From an uncultured Desulfobacteraceae bacterium (GTDB lineage Bacteria > Desulfobacterota > Desulfobacteria > Desulfobacterales > UBA2174), in the NCBI GenBank assembly GCA_937982505.1, contig CALJLV010000085.1:1-64000 (forward strand): DNA of 64,000 bases, read 5' to 3'. The position numbers and the translations under genes are program-made. Positions within the stretch are counted from its first letter, which is position 1. Every line of letters starts with the position of its first letter. Positions 44,909 to 54,789 of this stretch are shown in pieces. The notes below the pieces were generated by a model. That model did no database searches and had not been told where the DNA came from. It was given only the letters and a program-made list of their open reading frames with translations.

Positions 44909-45304
44909 TCAGGAGACCGGATCGAACGTTGCGTGCCGGGCCAGGCGGTGGGCCAGGAGCTGCTCGTAGCGTTGGGGAAGATCGAGTTCGATGCTCCCTT
45001 GGCGCAGGGTGTTGAGTTTGTAAATCATGTAGTTGATCTTTCGCATGGCGCGGTAGCGATCGCGGGCGTCGGTCATGGACGCCAGCAGATCTTCGGCGCG
45101 CTCGATCTCCTTCTTGAGTTCGATCTCCGCCGGCAGACAATCGGCGTTTTTGAGAATCTTAAAGGCCAGGCGCAGGTCCTCGGGAATGTGCCGGTCGTCG
45201 GCAAATTCGATGGGCCGCCCGCGGCCCTCGAGATTCTCAAAGGCGCCTTTCTTTTCAGCCATGCGGATGCGTTCTTCGACGATGCGTTCGAATCCCGGAA
45301 TCAT
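44909..45304 (-). CDS. DUF1992 (DnaJ homologue subfamily C member 28-like) protein
   Basis: The 131-aa protein matches DUF1992: MIPGFERIVEERIRMAEKKG at the start, then AFENLEGRGRPIEFADD, LRLAFKILKNADCLPAEIEL, and a helical centre ending AMRKINYMIYKLN. Start ATG 45304 is where the family begins. It has no J-domain. Its role in bacteria is not established. Confidence 0.8.
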   Translation of the reverse strand: MIPGFERIVEERIRMAEKKGAFENLEGRGRPIEFADDRHIPEDLRLAFKILKNADCLPAEIELKKEIERAEDLLASMTDARDRYRAMRKINYMIYKLNTLRQGSIELDLPQRYEQLLAHRLARHATFDPVS

Positions 45305-45416
45305 CAACGGCTCCTGTGGCCATGGGGGCACGGGTGATGGCCCAAGGTCCCAGAATGCGGCGCGGTTGTCAACAGCGGCCTTGCGCGCTCCGGGAACCGA
45401 GCCCTCGAATCCCGTC

Positions 45417-45641
45417 TCAGGGCTCTTGAGCAGTCTGGCTGGACACGGCACGGGGCAGGGGCGCGGGACGATCGAAAAGGGGGGCCCCGGTGCGGCCGGC
45501 GCAGCCGCTCTCCGCGCAGCCCGCACAGGGACCGCAACCGCAGGCGGGGTCTGCCCCCGGCCGGGTCTGGCGCCAGATGTGGCGCCCGGCCAGGATGGCG
45601 GCGGCGGCGATCATCAGGTAGGCGAGATATTCGGGCCACAT
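45417..45641 (-). CDS. Small Cys-rich membrane protein (FeoB-associated type)
   Basis: The 74-aa protein has one N-terminal membrane helix (residues 4-22, EYLAYLMIAAAAILAGRHIW) followed by a cluster ACGCGPCAGCAESGCAG with six cysteines. The layout resembles FeoB-associated Cys-rich membrane proteins. It starts 13 bases downstream of the copA stop, so it is co-transcribed with copper export and may help handle metal at the membrane. The link to copper is inference from position. Confidence 0.55.
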   Translation of the reverse strand: MWPEYLAYLMIAAAAILAGRHIWRQTRPGADPACGCGPCAGCAESGCAGRTGAPLFDRPAPLPRAVSSQTAQEP

Positions 45642-45654
45642 GGGATTGTCCCTC

Positions 45655-48093
45655 TCAGAGACGCGAGCGATAGAGCCGCAGGCTGTTGGAGACCACCGTG
45701 ACGCTGCTCAGGCTCATGGCCAGAGCCGCCAGGATCGGATGAAGCTGGCGCAGCATTTCCGGTGCGGCCTCGAAGGGGGCCAGCAACCCGGCGGCCACCG
45801 GGATCAGAATCACATTGTAGGCAAAGGCCCAGAAAAGGTTCTGGCGGATGGTGCCCAGCGTGCGCCGGCTCAGGCGCACGGCCCGGGGGACGCCTTCCAG
45901 ATTGCCGCTGGCCAGGATGGCATCGGCGGTTTCGATGGCCACGTCCGTGCCGGTGCCGATGGCGATGCCCACGTCGGCCTGGGCCAGGGCCGGGGCATCG
46001 TTGATCCCGTCGCCCACCATGGCGGTGCGCCTTCCCTGGCGCTGCAGGTCCTGGATGGCGGCCGATTTGTCCTCGGGCCTGACTTCGGCCATGACCCGCT
46101 CGATGCCCGCCTGGTCGGCAATGGCGTCGGCCGTGGCCCGATTGTCCCCCGTGATCATGGTGATCCGAAGCCCCAGACGGTGCAGTTCCCGGATGGCCCG
46201 GCGCGCTTCTGACTTGATCCGGTCGGCCACCGCCACCAGCCCCAGGACACCGCTTTCTTGCGCCACCAGCATCACGGTTTTGCCCTGGGACTGGAGAGAC
46301 GCGATCTGTCGTCCCAGGCGGGAGGTATCGATGGACAACGCGTCGAACCAGCGCGGCTTGCCCACTCGGATGATCCGCGATCCCACCCGTCCTTCCACCC
46401 CGGCGCCGCCATGGGCGGTGAAATCAACCAGTTCCGCCACCGGGAGGCCCCGATTCCGGGCTTCCAGGAGGATGGCCCTTCCCAGGGGATGTTCGGAACC
46501 CTGCTCCACCGCAGCCGCCAGCGCCAGCACGGAGGCTTCGCTTTCCGGGGCCAGGGCCAGCACCTCGGTCACCCGCGGCTGACCTTCGGTGATCGTTCCT
46601 GTCTTGTCCAGCACCACGGTGTCCAGGCGTGCCAGGGATTCCAGGGCAGCGCCGGTTTTGAAGAGGATGCCGGCTTCGGCCCCCTTTCCGGTGCCGGCCA
46701 TGATGGCCGTCGGCGTCGCCAGTCCCAGGGCGCAGGGGCAGGCCACCACCAGGACAGCCACCAGGCGCACCATGGCCGGAACGAACTCCCCGCCCACGGC
46801 CCACCAGACGGCGAAAACCGCCACGGCCACCAGAATCACCGCCGGAACAAAGACCGCCGCCACCCGGTCGGCCAGGGACTGGATGGGCGCCTTGCTCCCC
46901 TGGGCCTCCTGGACCAGCCGGATGATCTGGGCCAGAACCGTGTCTTTGCCCACCCGCCTGGCAGTCAAGCGGATCATCCCCTGGCGATTGAGAGTGCCGC
47001 CGGTAACCTCGTCGCCCGGCCCCTTGTCCACCGGCAGGGATTCGCCGGTGAGCATCGATTCGTCGATGCTGGTCTGGCCGTCGGTCACCACCCCGTCCAC
47101 TGGAATGCTCTGTCCAGGGCGTACCACCAGGATATCGCCCACCACCACCCGGGCCAGGGGGATCTCCTGTTCCTGCCCGGCGCGCATCACGGTGGCCATC
47201 TTGGGCCGCAGGTCCATCAGCTTGCGGATGGCGGCGCCGGTGCGCCCCTTGGTGCGCGCCTCGAGCAGCTTGCCCAGTTTGATGAGCGTGATGATCACGG
47301 CGGCGGTTTCGAAGTAGACGTGATCGCCCAGTACCGGAAAGAGCATCAAGGCCAGACTGTAGGCGTAGGCCACCGAAGCGCCCATGGCCACCAGAACGTC
47401 CATGTTGGCCGTGCGGTTGCGCAGGCTTTTGAAGGCCCCGGTGTAAAAATCCCATCCCGTGTAGAACTGCACCGGGGTGGCCAGGATCCAGAAGGCCCAG
47501 TTGACCCAGGACGCATGACTCCAAGGACCGATGAACTGAAAGTCCCGCGCCATAGACCAGACGAAGAGGGGCAGGGCGAAGGCCAGCCCGACCCGGAATT
47601 TGCGCATCTGATCGCGGATCTCCCGGTCGCGGGCCTGCTGCTCGGCGTCGGGCGTCTGCACATCCTCGTCCGGCGCCACGGCGTCATAGCCGGCCTTGCG
47701 GATGGCGGCCACCATGTCTGTGACGCTCACCAGGTCCGGCAGATAAGAGACGCTGGCCTGCTCGCTGGCGAAGTTGACCGAGGCCTGCACCACCCCGGGC
47801 AGCTTGCGCAGCAGGGTGCGCTCGATATTGGCGGCGCAGTTGGCGCAGCTCATACCGGTCAGCGGCAGGCTGACCCTTTCCAGCGGCACGCGGTAACCGC
47901 TCTCTTCGATCTTCGAAACGATGCGGGCCACTTTCACCCGGCCCGGGTCGTACTTGACCTCGGCCCGCTCGCTGGCAAAGTTCACCTGGACGGCCGTGAT
48001 CCCTTCCATGCCCCCCAGGGTGCGCTGGATGTTGGCGGCGCAGTTGGCGCAGGTCATGCCGTGAACCGGCAAGCTGAGATGGGCTGGATTCAT
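45655..48093 (-). CDS. copA: Copper-exporting P-type ATPase (CopA)
   Basis: The 812-aa P1B-type pump has two N-terminal metal-binding domains ([13 protein letters not shown] and [13 protein letters not shown]) and eight predicted helices. The intramembrane metal site is CPC in [20 protein letters not shown], the phosphorylated Asp is in [17 protein letters not shown] is in [10 protein letters not shown], and the hinge is [23 protein letters not shown] plus the MxxSS-like end mark it as Cu(I)-type. Start ATG 48093 is the first position of homology; the upstream frame overlaps copZ. Confidence 0.95.
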   Translation of the reverse strand: MNPAHLSLPVHGMTCANCAANIQRTLGGMEGITAVQVNFASERAEVKYDPGRVKVARIVSKIEESGYRVPLERVSLPLTGMSCANCAANIERTLLRKLPGVVQASVNFASEQASVSYLPDLVSVTDMVAAIRKAGYDAVAPDEDVQTPDAEQQARDREIRDQMRKFRVGLAFALPLFVWSMARDFQFIGPWSHASWVNWAFWILATPVQFYTGWDFYTGAFKSLRNRTANMDVLVAMGASVAYAYSLALMLFPVLGDHVYFETAAVIITLIKLGKLLEARTKGRTGAAIRKLMDLRPKMATVMRAGQEQEIPLARVVVGDILVVRPGQSIPVDGVVTDGQTSIDESMLTGESLPVDKGPGDEVTGGTLNRQGMIRLTARRVGKDTVLAQIIRLVQEAQGSKAPIQSLADRVAAVFVPAVILVAVAVFAVWWAVGGEFVPAMVRLVAVLVVACPCALGLATPTAIMAGTGKGAEAGILFKTGAALESLARLDTVVLDKTGTITEGQPRVTEVLALAPESEASVLALAAAVEQGSEHPLGRAILLEARNRGLPVAELVDFTAHGGAGVEGRVGSRIIRVGKPRWFDALSIDTSRLGRQIASLQSQGKTVMLVAQESGVLGLVAVADRIKSEARRAIRELHRLGLRITMITGDNRATADAIADQAGIERVMAEVRPEDKSAAIQDLQRQGRRTAMVGDGINDAPALAQADVGIAIGTGTDVAIETADAILASGNLEGVPRAVRLSRRTLGTIRQNLFWAFAYNVILIPVAAGLLAPFEAAPEMLRQLHPILAALAMSLSSVTVVSNSLRLYRSRL

Positions 48094-48106
48094 CCCTGGC
48101 GCTCCG

Positions 48107-48316
48107 TCAGGCATCCGCGGCGGGGTAGTTGATCTGCCCCAGGGTCGCCAGGATCGAAGCCAGGGTGGCGGGGGCTTGCCAGGCCACGGTGACCTTCTTG
48201 GTGCCGGCATCGGCCTGTACCGAGGTGACCCCGGTCAGTTCGCCCAGTTCGTTCTCGATCGTGCGGGTGCAGTGCGAGCAGGAAATGTTGGGGATCGTGA
48301 AGGTTCTGTTTTCCAT
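48107..48316 (-). CDS. copZ: Copper chaperone CopZ-like
   Basis: The 69-aa single heavy-metal-associated domain has the CxxC site ISCSHC at residues 11-16 and the beta-alpha-beta pattern of Atx1/CopZ ([20 protein letters not shown]). It would deliver Cu(I) to CopA, whose gene lies 13 bases downstream. A good GGAGAAGCG ribosome site precedes it. The 196-base divergent gap to the peptidase gene shows no clear CueR or CsoR box. Confidence 0.85.
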   Translation of the reverse strand: MENRTFTIPNISCSHCTRTIENELGELTGVTSVQADAGTKKVTVAWQAPATLASILATLGQINYPAADA

Positions 48317-48512
48317 GGCGCTTCTCCTTGCGGAAAAAAGTTCAGGTCCGCGATTGGCCCCCGGGGGGGGCAGAGGCAGAACCTAATCACCCGGTGGTCA
48401 AAGTCCAGCCGGTTCACATTGCGCGACAGGTCTGTTATCCTCGGCGCGACGCGTCCATCCTGGCCGCGGCGGTGCAACCATGCAGACACCCACAAAAGCG
48501 GGAGGCTCCACC

Positions 48513-49616
48513 GTGGATTATGCCATTTCCCAGCGCATCCAGATCCTTCGCCAGCACATGGCGGCCAGGCAGTTGGATGCCTTTTTGGTCCTGATCGCCG
48601 AAAACCGATTTTACCTCAGCGGATTCAGTGCGGAGGACAACGGCTTCGACGAGTCCTCGGGAGCGCTGCTCATCGGCCCCGACCACCTCATCCTGGCCAC
48701 CGATTCGCGCTTTGACATCCAGGCCCGGCAGCAAGCCCCCGGCTACGCGGTCCAGGTCTACACCAAGGGGTTGGCCGAAGAGCTGCCGGTTCTTCTGGCC
48801 CGGATGCGCCCCCGCCGCCTGGGGTTTGAAAGCCGGCGTCTCTCGGTGGAGCAGCATGCCCGGATGGTCTCGCGGATCGCCGGCGCGGGCCTCACCGTGG
48901 AAATGGTGGCCGTCGAAGAACTGGCAGAGTCCCAGCGCGTGATCAAAAGCGAGGTCGAAATCGAGGCCACCCGTGCCGCGCTGGCCATCGCCGAGCGGGT
49001 TTTCGCCCAGGTGGCCGAAGCCGTGCGGCCGGGCATGACGGAAAGAGAAATCGCCTGGACCCTGGAAAAGGCGCTGCATGAAGCCGGCGCCGACGCCCTT
49101 TCCTTCCCCATCATCGTGGCCGCCGGCCCCAACAGCGCCCTGCCCCATGCCGTTCCCGGCGATCGACCGGTGGGCGCGGGCGAACCGATCCTGTTCGACT
49201 GGGGCGTGCGCCTCGGCGGGTACTGCTCGGATACGAGCCGCACCCTCGTGCTGGGGGGCGGCGATAGCCAGTTCGAACGCGTCTACCGTACCGTTCGCGA
49301 GGCCCAGCAGAAAGCCATCGCCGCCATCCGCCCCGGGGTGGCGGCGCGCGATGTGGATGCCGTGGCCCGCGATCACATCGCCCGGAGCGGCTTTGCCGGC
49401 AAGTTCGGCCACGGGCTGGGCCACGGCACGGGCCTGGCCATCCATGAGGCGCCGCGCCTGTCGCCGCTCAGCGAGGCCGTGCTGGCGCCCGGCATGCTGG
49501 TGACGGTGGAGCCGGGGATCTATATCGAAGGCTGGGGCGGCGTGCGCCTGGAAAACCAGGCGGTGGTGCGGGAGCAGGGGGCCGAGGTGCTCAATATGCT
49601 GCGCTTTTTATGGTAA
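48513..49616 (+). CDS. Xaa-Pro aminopeptidase (M24B family)
   Basis: The 367-aa metallopeptidase has the dinuclear site: Asp residues in ILFDWGVRLGGYCSDTSRT, His in GHGLGHGTGLAIHEAPRL, and Glu residues in LVTVEPGIYIEGWGGVRLEN. An N-terminal creatinase-like domain covers about residues 1-120. The GTG at 48513 has a perfect GGAGG site 7 bases upstream (48501-48505) and is preferred to the ATG at 48480, which has none. It probably trims proline-containing peptides in the cytoplasm. Confidence 0.9.
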   Translation: MDYAISQRIQILRQHMAARQLDAFLVLIAENRFYLSGFSAEDNGFDESSGALLIGPDHLILATDSRFDIQARQQAPGYAVQVYTKGLAEELPVLLARMRPRRLGFESRRLSVEQHARMVSRIAGAGLTVEMVAVEELAESQRVIKSEVEIEATRAALAIAERVFAQVAEAVRPGMTEREIAWTLEKALHEAGADALSFPIIVAAGPNSALPHAVPGDRPVGAGEPILFDWGVRLGGYCSDTSRTLVLGGGDSQFERVYRTVREAQQKAIAAIRPGVAARDVDAVARDHIARSGFAGKFGHGLGHGTGLAIHEAPRLSPLSEAVLAPGMLVTVEPGIYIEGWGGVRLENQAVVREQGAEVLNMLRFLW

Positions 49617-49715
49617 ACCCTCGGCCTGACAGGACCTGCGGCGGTCCCGCGCACGGCATGCGATGAGGTCTGGTTCCAGCCGTTGACGGAGCCGTGACGC
49701 CCCCTGCAGCGGATC

Positions 49716-49744
49716 TTGACAGGCACCGGCGGCCCAAGTATGGT
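49716..49744 (+). promoter_or_regulatory. Sigma-70 promoter for the aminotransferase-ClC pair
   Basis: TTGACA (49716-49721), 17 bases and TATGGT (49739-49744) precede the aminotransferase start by about 85 bases. The intervening leader has no evident structure. Confidence 0.5.
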
Positions 49745-49830
49745 AACCCGGTTTTCGGATCGGAAGGCATCGGCCACGACTTTGCCCCTTGGGACGCCCC
49801 CAAGAACAGACACCCTCTGGAGCCGCCTGC

Positions 49831-51144
49831 ATGAACCCCATCGCCGCCCAACTCAACGAGACCATTTCCCGCGCCAACCCGGATCTTTTCAAGATGCTGG
49901 CCCCCATCGGCAAGCAGCTTTTCTTTCCCAAGGGGATCTTGAGCCAGGGAGCCGAGGCCAAGGAAAAGGCCCACCGCTTCAACGCCACCATCGGGATCGC
50001 CACCGATCGGCGCGGCACCATGCACTTTCCATCGGTGATGGCGGCCCTGGGGGATTTGCGGCCCGAAGAAGCCCTCAACTACGCGCCCTCCTTCGGACTG
50101 CCGGAGCTGCGCCGGTGCTGGGCCGAAGCCCTGCGGGAAAAGAATCCGAGCCTGGCGGGAAAGGCCATCAGCCTGCCGGTGGTCTGCACCGGGGTGACCC
50201 ACGCCCTGAGCACCTTTGCCGATCTGTGGGTGGCGCCCGGGGACGTCCTGGTGCTGCCCGAGATGATGTGGGGCAACTACAACATGATCTTCGGCGTGCG
50301 CAAAGGGGCCCGGATCGCCACCTATCGCTTTTTCGGCGAGGCCGGCAGGTTGGACCTGGAGGCTTTCCGGAGCACGGTGAGCCGCGAGGCCCGGGCACGG
50401 GGCAAGGTCGTCGTGCTGCTCAATTTTCCCCACAACCCATCGGGCTATACGCCCACCGAGGCCGAGGCCGAGGCCCTGGCCCAGTGTCTGGTGGACCAGG
50501 CCGAGGCCGGGGCCCGGGTCATCGCGGTGACCGACGATGCGTATTTCGGGCTTTTCTACACCCCCGACGCCCTGCGTGAATCGCTCTTCGCCCGGTTGTG
50601 CCAGCGGCATCCACGGCTGCTGGCAGTCAAGCTGGACGGGGCCACCAAGGAAAACTTCGTCTGGGGACTGCGGGTGGGCTTCATCACCTACGGCTGCCCC
50701 CTGAGCGGGGATCCGCTGCCGGCCTACGACGCCCTGGAACGCAAAACCGCCGGCAGCATCCGGGGCGCCATCTCCAACGCCTCCCACCTGAGCCAGCGCC
50801 TGGTGCTCCAGTCCATGCGAAGCCCCGGGTACCGGGCCGAGAAGCAGGAAAAATTCGAGATTCTCAAGGCGCGCGCCGAGCGGGTGCACCAGGTCCTGGC
50901 CGATCCCAAGTACGCCTGGGCCTGGGAGGTTTACCCTTTCAATTCCGGCTACTTCATGTGCCTGCGGCTCAAGACCGTGGCGGCCGAGACCCTGCGGCTG
51001 CATCTTCTGGACCGCTACGGGGTGGGGCTCATTGCCCTGGGGGAAGACAACCTGCGGGTGGCGTTTTCCTGCATCGAGGTCGAGGACATCCCGGCCCTCT
51101 TCGACATCATCCTCCAGGGGGTGGAGGACCTGACTCCGCGATGA
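49831..51144 (+). CDS. Class I/II PLP-dependent aminotransferase
   Basis: The 437-aa protein is of the fold-type I aminotransferase group. Visible elements are VCTGVTHALSTFADLWVAPG, LLNFPHNPSGYTPTEAEAEA (NPSG), VTDDAYFGLFYTPDALR, and a Lys in KLDGATKENFVWGLRVGFIT that likely forms the PLP aldimine. An Arg near the end (EDNLRVAFSCIE) binds the substrate carboxylate. It overlaps the ClC gene by ATGA. The substrate is not identifiable. Confidence 0.85.
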   Translation: MNPIAAQLNETISRANPDLFKMLAPIGKQLFFPKGILSQGAEAKEKAHRFNATIGIATDRRGTMHFPSVMAALGDLRPEEALNYAPSFGLPELRRCWAEALREKNPSLAGKAISLPVVCTGVTHALSTFADLWVAPGDVLVLPEMMWGNYNMIFGVRKGARIATYRFFGEAGRLDLEAFRSTVSREARARGKVVVLLNFPHNPSGYTPTEAEAEALAQCLVDQAEAGARVIAVTDDAYFGLFYTPDALRESLFARLCQRHPRLLAVKLDGATKENFVWGLRVGFITYGCPLSGDPLPAYDALERKTAGSIRGAISNASHLSQRLVLQSMRSPGYRAEKQEKFEILKARAERVHQVLADPKYAWAWEVYPFNSGYFMCLRLKTVAAETLRLHLLDRYGVGLIALGEDNLRVAFSCIEVEDIPALFDIILQGVEDLTPR

Positions 51145-52976
51145 ATTCCTCGGCCCCCGGCAAGGGCGAACCCAAGGCCCGAGGGCGCCGGAGGCTGACC
51201 GTCTGGATTCCGGTGCGCTTCTCCCGGGCCGGCCGGTGGGCGGTTCACTTCGTGCTCATCGGTATCATCGCCGGGGCAGGGGCCATCGTCTTCCAGCTGC
51301 TGACCCAGCTCGGACTCCACTATTTTCTCGACGCGCTGGCCGGCTACCGGCCGCCGTCCCCCGCCGGGGAACACCATCTGCTGGCGCCCACCGCCACCGG
51401 GTTCAGCCGCTGGATCCTGCTGGTGCTGCCGGCGGCCGGAGGGCTGCTCAGCGGCTGGCTCGTGTACACCTTTGCGCCGGAGGCCGAAGGACACGGCACG
51501 GACGCGGCCATCGACGCCTTTCACCGCCGCGGCGGATCGATCCGCGGGCGGGTGCCCATCGTCAAGACCATCGCCTCGACCCTGACCCTCACCACCGGCG
51601 GCAGCGGGGGGCGGGAAGGGCCCATCGCCCAGATCGGGGCCGGGTTCGGCTCTTTTCTGGCCACCCGGCTGAAGCTCTCCGACCGCGACCGGCGCATCAT
51701 GATGGCCGCCGGCGTGGCCGCCGGGGTGGGAAGCATCTTCCGCGCCCCGCTGGCCGGGGCTCTGTTCGCCGCCGAAGTGCTCTACCGCGATCCGGAATTC
51801 GAATCCGAAGTGATCATCCCGGCCGGGATCTGCTCGGTGGTGGCCTACTGCCTCTTCTGTTTGGTCTTTGGCTGGGGATCGCTCTTCCAGGCGCCGGCCT
51901 TCACCTTCCGCCAGCCCCTGGAGCTGGGTCCCTACCTGGTGTTGGCCATGGTTCTTTCCGCAACCGGGTGGGTGTATGTCAAGGTCTTCTACGGCACCGT
52001 GGCGCTTTTCCGCCGCTGGCGGCTCTCGAATTTTTTCAAACCGGCCGTCGGCGGGCTGCTCACCGGGGTCATCGGCTTTTTTCTGCCCCAGACCCTCTCG
52101 TTTGGCTACGGATTTGCCCAGCAGGCCCTGCACAGCCAGCTTACGGTGCCTTTCCTGCTGGCCCTGGCCCTGGGCAAGATCCTCACCACTGCCTTTACCA
52201 TCGGCTCAGGGGGCAGCGGCGGGGTCTTCGGCCCCTCGGTGGTCATCGGCGGGGCCATGGGCGGGGTGGTGGGTCTAGTCTTTCATCAGATCATGCCCTC
52301 GGTGGTCACCGAACCAGGGGCCTTCGTGGTGGTGGGCATGGCCGGTTTCTTCACCGCGGTCTCCAACACCCCCATCTCCACGATCATTTTCGTTTCCGAG
52401 ATGACCAACTCCTACGGCCTGCTCCTGCCCAGTCTGCTGGTCTGCTCGGTGGCCTACCTCTTGTCGCGCGACTTCACCATCTTCCAGCATCAGGTCAAGA
52501 GCCGCATCGATTCGCCGGCCCACGCGGGGGAGTTTTTCGTCGACATCCTCCAGGATATCCGGGTGCGGGATCTGGCGGAGCGGATCCGTGCGGTGGTCCC
52601 GGTCCGTGAAAGCATGCCTTTTCTCCAGTTCAAGCAGTACTTTTCCCAGACCAAGCAGCACTATTTCCCCGTGGTCAACGCCCAGGAGCGCCTGGTGGGG
52701 ATCTTTTCCAGCACCGATATCCGGGCCGTGCTCTTTTCGCCGGAAATCGAGGATCTGGTGGTGGTGCGCGACATCGCCGTGAGCGACATCATCGTCACCA
52801 CCCCCACCGAGGACCTCAACGCGGTGATGCAAAAATTCACCACCCGCAATATCGACAGCCTTCCCGTGGTGGACCCAGAGGATCCGGGCCGGTTGATCGG
52901 GATGCTCGACCGGCGCGACGTCATCGCCGAGTACAACCGCCGGGTGCAGGAACTCAAAGCCCGTTCAGGCCGCTGA
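51141..52976 (+). CDS. ClC-family chloride channel/transporter with CBS pair
   Basis: The 611-aa protein has a ClC membrane domain. The first selectivity region is TTGGSGGREGPIAQIGAGFG, containing the gating Glu typical of exchangers. A later GSGGSGGVFGPSVVIGGAMG gives the GxFxP element. A C-terminal CBS pair follows (residues 470-600; HYFPVVNAQERLVGIFSSTD and NIDSLPVVDPEDPGRLIGML). The CBS pair could sense nucleotides. It is translationally coupled to the aminotransferase, although no functional link is evident. It converges on truA with a 12-base gap. Confidence 0.9.
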   Translation: MNSSAPGKGEPKARGRRRLTVWIPVRFSRAGRWAVHFVLIGIIAGAGAIVFQLLTQLGLHYFLDALAGYRPPSPAGEHHLLAPTATGFSRWILLVLPAAGGLLSGWLVYTFAPEAEGHGTDAAIDAFHRRGGSIRGRVPIVKTIASTLTLTTGGSGGREGPIAQIGAGFGSFLATRLKLSDRDRRIMMAAGVAAGVGSIFRAPLAGALFAAEVLYRDPEFESEVIIPAGICSVVAYCLFCLVFGWGSLFQAPAFTFRQPLELGPYLVLAMVLSATGWVYVKVFYGTVALFRRWRLSNFFKPAVGGLLTGVIGFFLPQTLSFGYGFAQQALHSQLTVPFLLALALGKILTTAFTIGSGGSGGVFGPSVVIGGAMGGVVGLVFHQIMPSVVTEPGAFVVVGMAGFFTAVSNTPISTIIFVSEMTNSYGLLLPSLLVCSVAYLLSRDFTIFQHQVKSRIDSPAHAGEFFVDILQDIRVRDLAERIRAVVPVRESMPFLQFKQYFSQTKQHYFPVVNAQERLVGIFSSTDIRAVLFSPEIEDLVVVRDIAVSDIIVTTPTEDLNAVMQKFTTRNIDSLPVVDPEDPGRLIGMLDRRDVIAEYNRRVQELKARSGR

Positions 52977-52988
52977 AGCCGCCATGTT

Positions 52989-53726
52989 TCAATAGAAGAC
53001 CGCCACCAGGCATAACCCGCCGGCTGGCGCCGTGGCGCCGGCCCGCCGCCGGTCCTGGCCGGCCAGCAGGGCGGCCAGGGTCTCCGGGGGACGCTTGCCC
53101 GTTCCGATCTCCACCAGGGTGCCCACGATGTTGCGCACCATGAACCGCAGAAAACCGCTGCCCTGGATATCGAAGCGCAGCTCATCGCCGTCACCCGGAG
53201 TCCAGAGGGCGCGCTGGATGGTGCGCACCGTGGTGGCCCGGGGGCTGCCGGCCCCCTCGAAAGCCTTGAAATCATGGGTGCCGCAAAGGGCCGCGGCGGC
53301 CCGGTTCATGGCCTCGCGGTCCAGCGGCCGGCGCAGGTGCCAGACGTACTGGCGGCCGATGGCCGCCGGCAGGGGCCGGTTGAGAATCCGGTAGCGGTAA
53401 TGCTTGGCGCGCGCGTCGTAGCGGGCGTGAAAGCCCTCGGCGGCGATCTGGCATCCCCGGACGACGATATCCGCCGGCAGGAGGCTGTTGAGAGCTTTTG
53501 GGAAGATTTCCGGCCCCAGGGCGGTGTCGACCCTGAAATGGGCCGTCTGGCCCAGAGCGTGGACCCCGGCGTCGGTGCGACCGGATCCCACCAGAACGAC
53601 GGGCCGGCGCAGGATGCGGGCCAGGGCCTCTTCGATGGCGGCCTGGAGAGTGGGTTCGCTTTTCTGGCGCTGCCAGCCGTGATAGGCGCTGCCGTCGTAC
53701 TCGATGGTGAGCTTGAAGGTCGGCAT
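52989..53726 (-). CDS. truA: tRNA pseudouridine synthase A
   Basis: The 245-aa enzyme modifies tRNA positions 38-40. Signatures are IEYDGSAYHGWQRQKSEPTL, the catalytic Asp in GSGRTDAGVHALGQ, ALNSLLPADIVV, and FLRFMVRNIVGTLVEIGTGK. ATG 53726 is used; the longer frame to 53792 has no supporting motif. Confidence 0.93.
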   Translation of the reverse strand: MPTFKLTIEYDGSAYHGWQRQKSEPTLQAAIEEALARILRRPVVLVGSGRTDAGVHALGQTAHFRVDTALGPEIFPKALNSLLPADIVVRGCQIAAEGFHARYDARAKHYRYRILNRPLPAAIGRQYVWHLRRPLDREAMNRAAAALCGTHDFKAFEGAGSPRATTVRTIQRALWTPGDGDELRFDIQGSGFLRFMVRNIVGTLVEIGTGKRPPETLAALLAGQDRRRAGATAPAGGLCLVAVFY

Positions 53727-53859
53727 GGCAAAAATCGTTAGCGGTTGCCGATTCGTTCCCCTTCCCTCTTGCTGGGGACGAATCGTGCGCAAATCGTATG
53801 CGCAACATCGATGTTTGGCAACTGAAAACCGCCTTATCCGTCTTTGCCGGCCAGGTCGG

Positions 53860-54777
53860 CTAAAAGAAGAGCACCAGCACCGCCGAAAGGGAAAAGAAAC
53901 TCAGCAGGGTGGAGACCACGATGGTGGCCGAGGCCAGGGCCGTGTCGCTGCCCAGCTGGGACGACAGCACGTAGATGGCCGTGGAGGTGGGCAGGGCGAA
54001 AAAGAGCATGGCGGTCTGGAAGGCGGTGCCGGTGACCTCGAAATGGCGCAGCAGCCCATAGCCCACCAGGGGCAGGAGGCCCAACTTGACGGCCGCTCCC
54101 GCCAGCGACGGCCGCAGATAACCGCGCAGGCCGGCGAAGGTCAGGGCCCCGCCGATGCTCATGAGGGCCAGGGGCAGGGTGACCAGCGACATCAGCCTCA
54201 GGGTGTTGTCCACGAAGGGGGCGAAACGGTTGAGGGTCTGGGCGTAAGCCAGACCGGCCAGGCAGGCCAGGATGAGGGGGTTGCTCATCAGGGCCTTGAC
54301 CGTCACGGCGAGCCGCCGCCGCAGGCTGAGTCTCTCTTCGGAAAACCAGATCAGGGTCGAGACGGCCAGGACGTTGATCAGCGGGATGAGAAACCCGATG
54401 AGGATCCCGAACAGCCGGACCCCTTCCTCATCCATGGCGTTGATCACGATGGCCACGCCGATGTAGGTATTGAACCGGTAGCAGCTCTGGGAATAGGAGC
54501 CGGCCTGGAAGGGGCCGACCCCGGCCGGACGCATGCTGACGGCGCTGGCCAGGTAGACCAGGAGTACCGCGGCGGCCACCACCAGGCAAAGACGCCAGGG
54601 GATTCCCGACCCCGGATCGGCGCCGCCGATCTTCCAAAAGAGCATGGCCGGAAAAAAGATGTGGTAGACCAGGCGGTCCGAAGTGGATAGAAAGGCCTCA
54701 TTGGTCAGGCCCCGGTGCTTGAGAACGGCGCCCAGGGCAATGAGGGTGAAAACGGGAAAGAGATTGGCGAGGACCAA
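53860..54777 (-). CDS. AEC-family (auxin efflux carrier-like) transporter
   Basis: The 305-aa protein has about ten membrane helices in two five-helix repeats. It begins LFPVFTLIALGAVLKHRGLT, contains the family's LMSNPLILACLAGLAYAQTL and NTLRLMSLVTLPLALMSIGG, and ends with PTSTAIYVLSSQLGSD. The start is TTG 54777 with AGGA upstream; no ATG lies near. It follows the selenoprotein stop by 12 bases, so the two are probably one operon. The cargo is unknown; some relatives move malate or malonate. Confidence 0.8.
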   Translation of the reverse strand: MVLANLFPVFTLIALGAVLKHRGLTNEAFLSTSDRLVYHIFFPAMLFWKIGGADPGSGIPWRLCLVVAAAVLLVYLASAVSMRPAGVGPFQAGSYSQSCYRFNTYIGVAIVINAMDEEGVRLFGILIGFLIPLINVLAVSTLIWFSEERLSLRRRLAVTVKALMSNPLILACLAGLAYAQTLNRFAPFVDNTLRLMSLVTLPLALMSIGGALTFAGLRGYLRPSLAGAAVKLGLLPLVGYGLLRHFEVTGTAFQTAMLFFALPTSTAIYVLSSQLGSDTALASATIVVSTLLSFFSLSAVLVLFF

Positions 54778-54789
54778 GGCGTTCCTGTT

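Noticed and set aside
48317..48479. CueR/CsoR operator before copZ
   Set aside because: No convincing dyad with the long spacer or a CsoR-type box could be found in the divergent gap.
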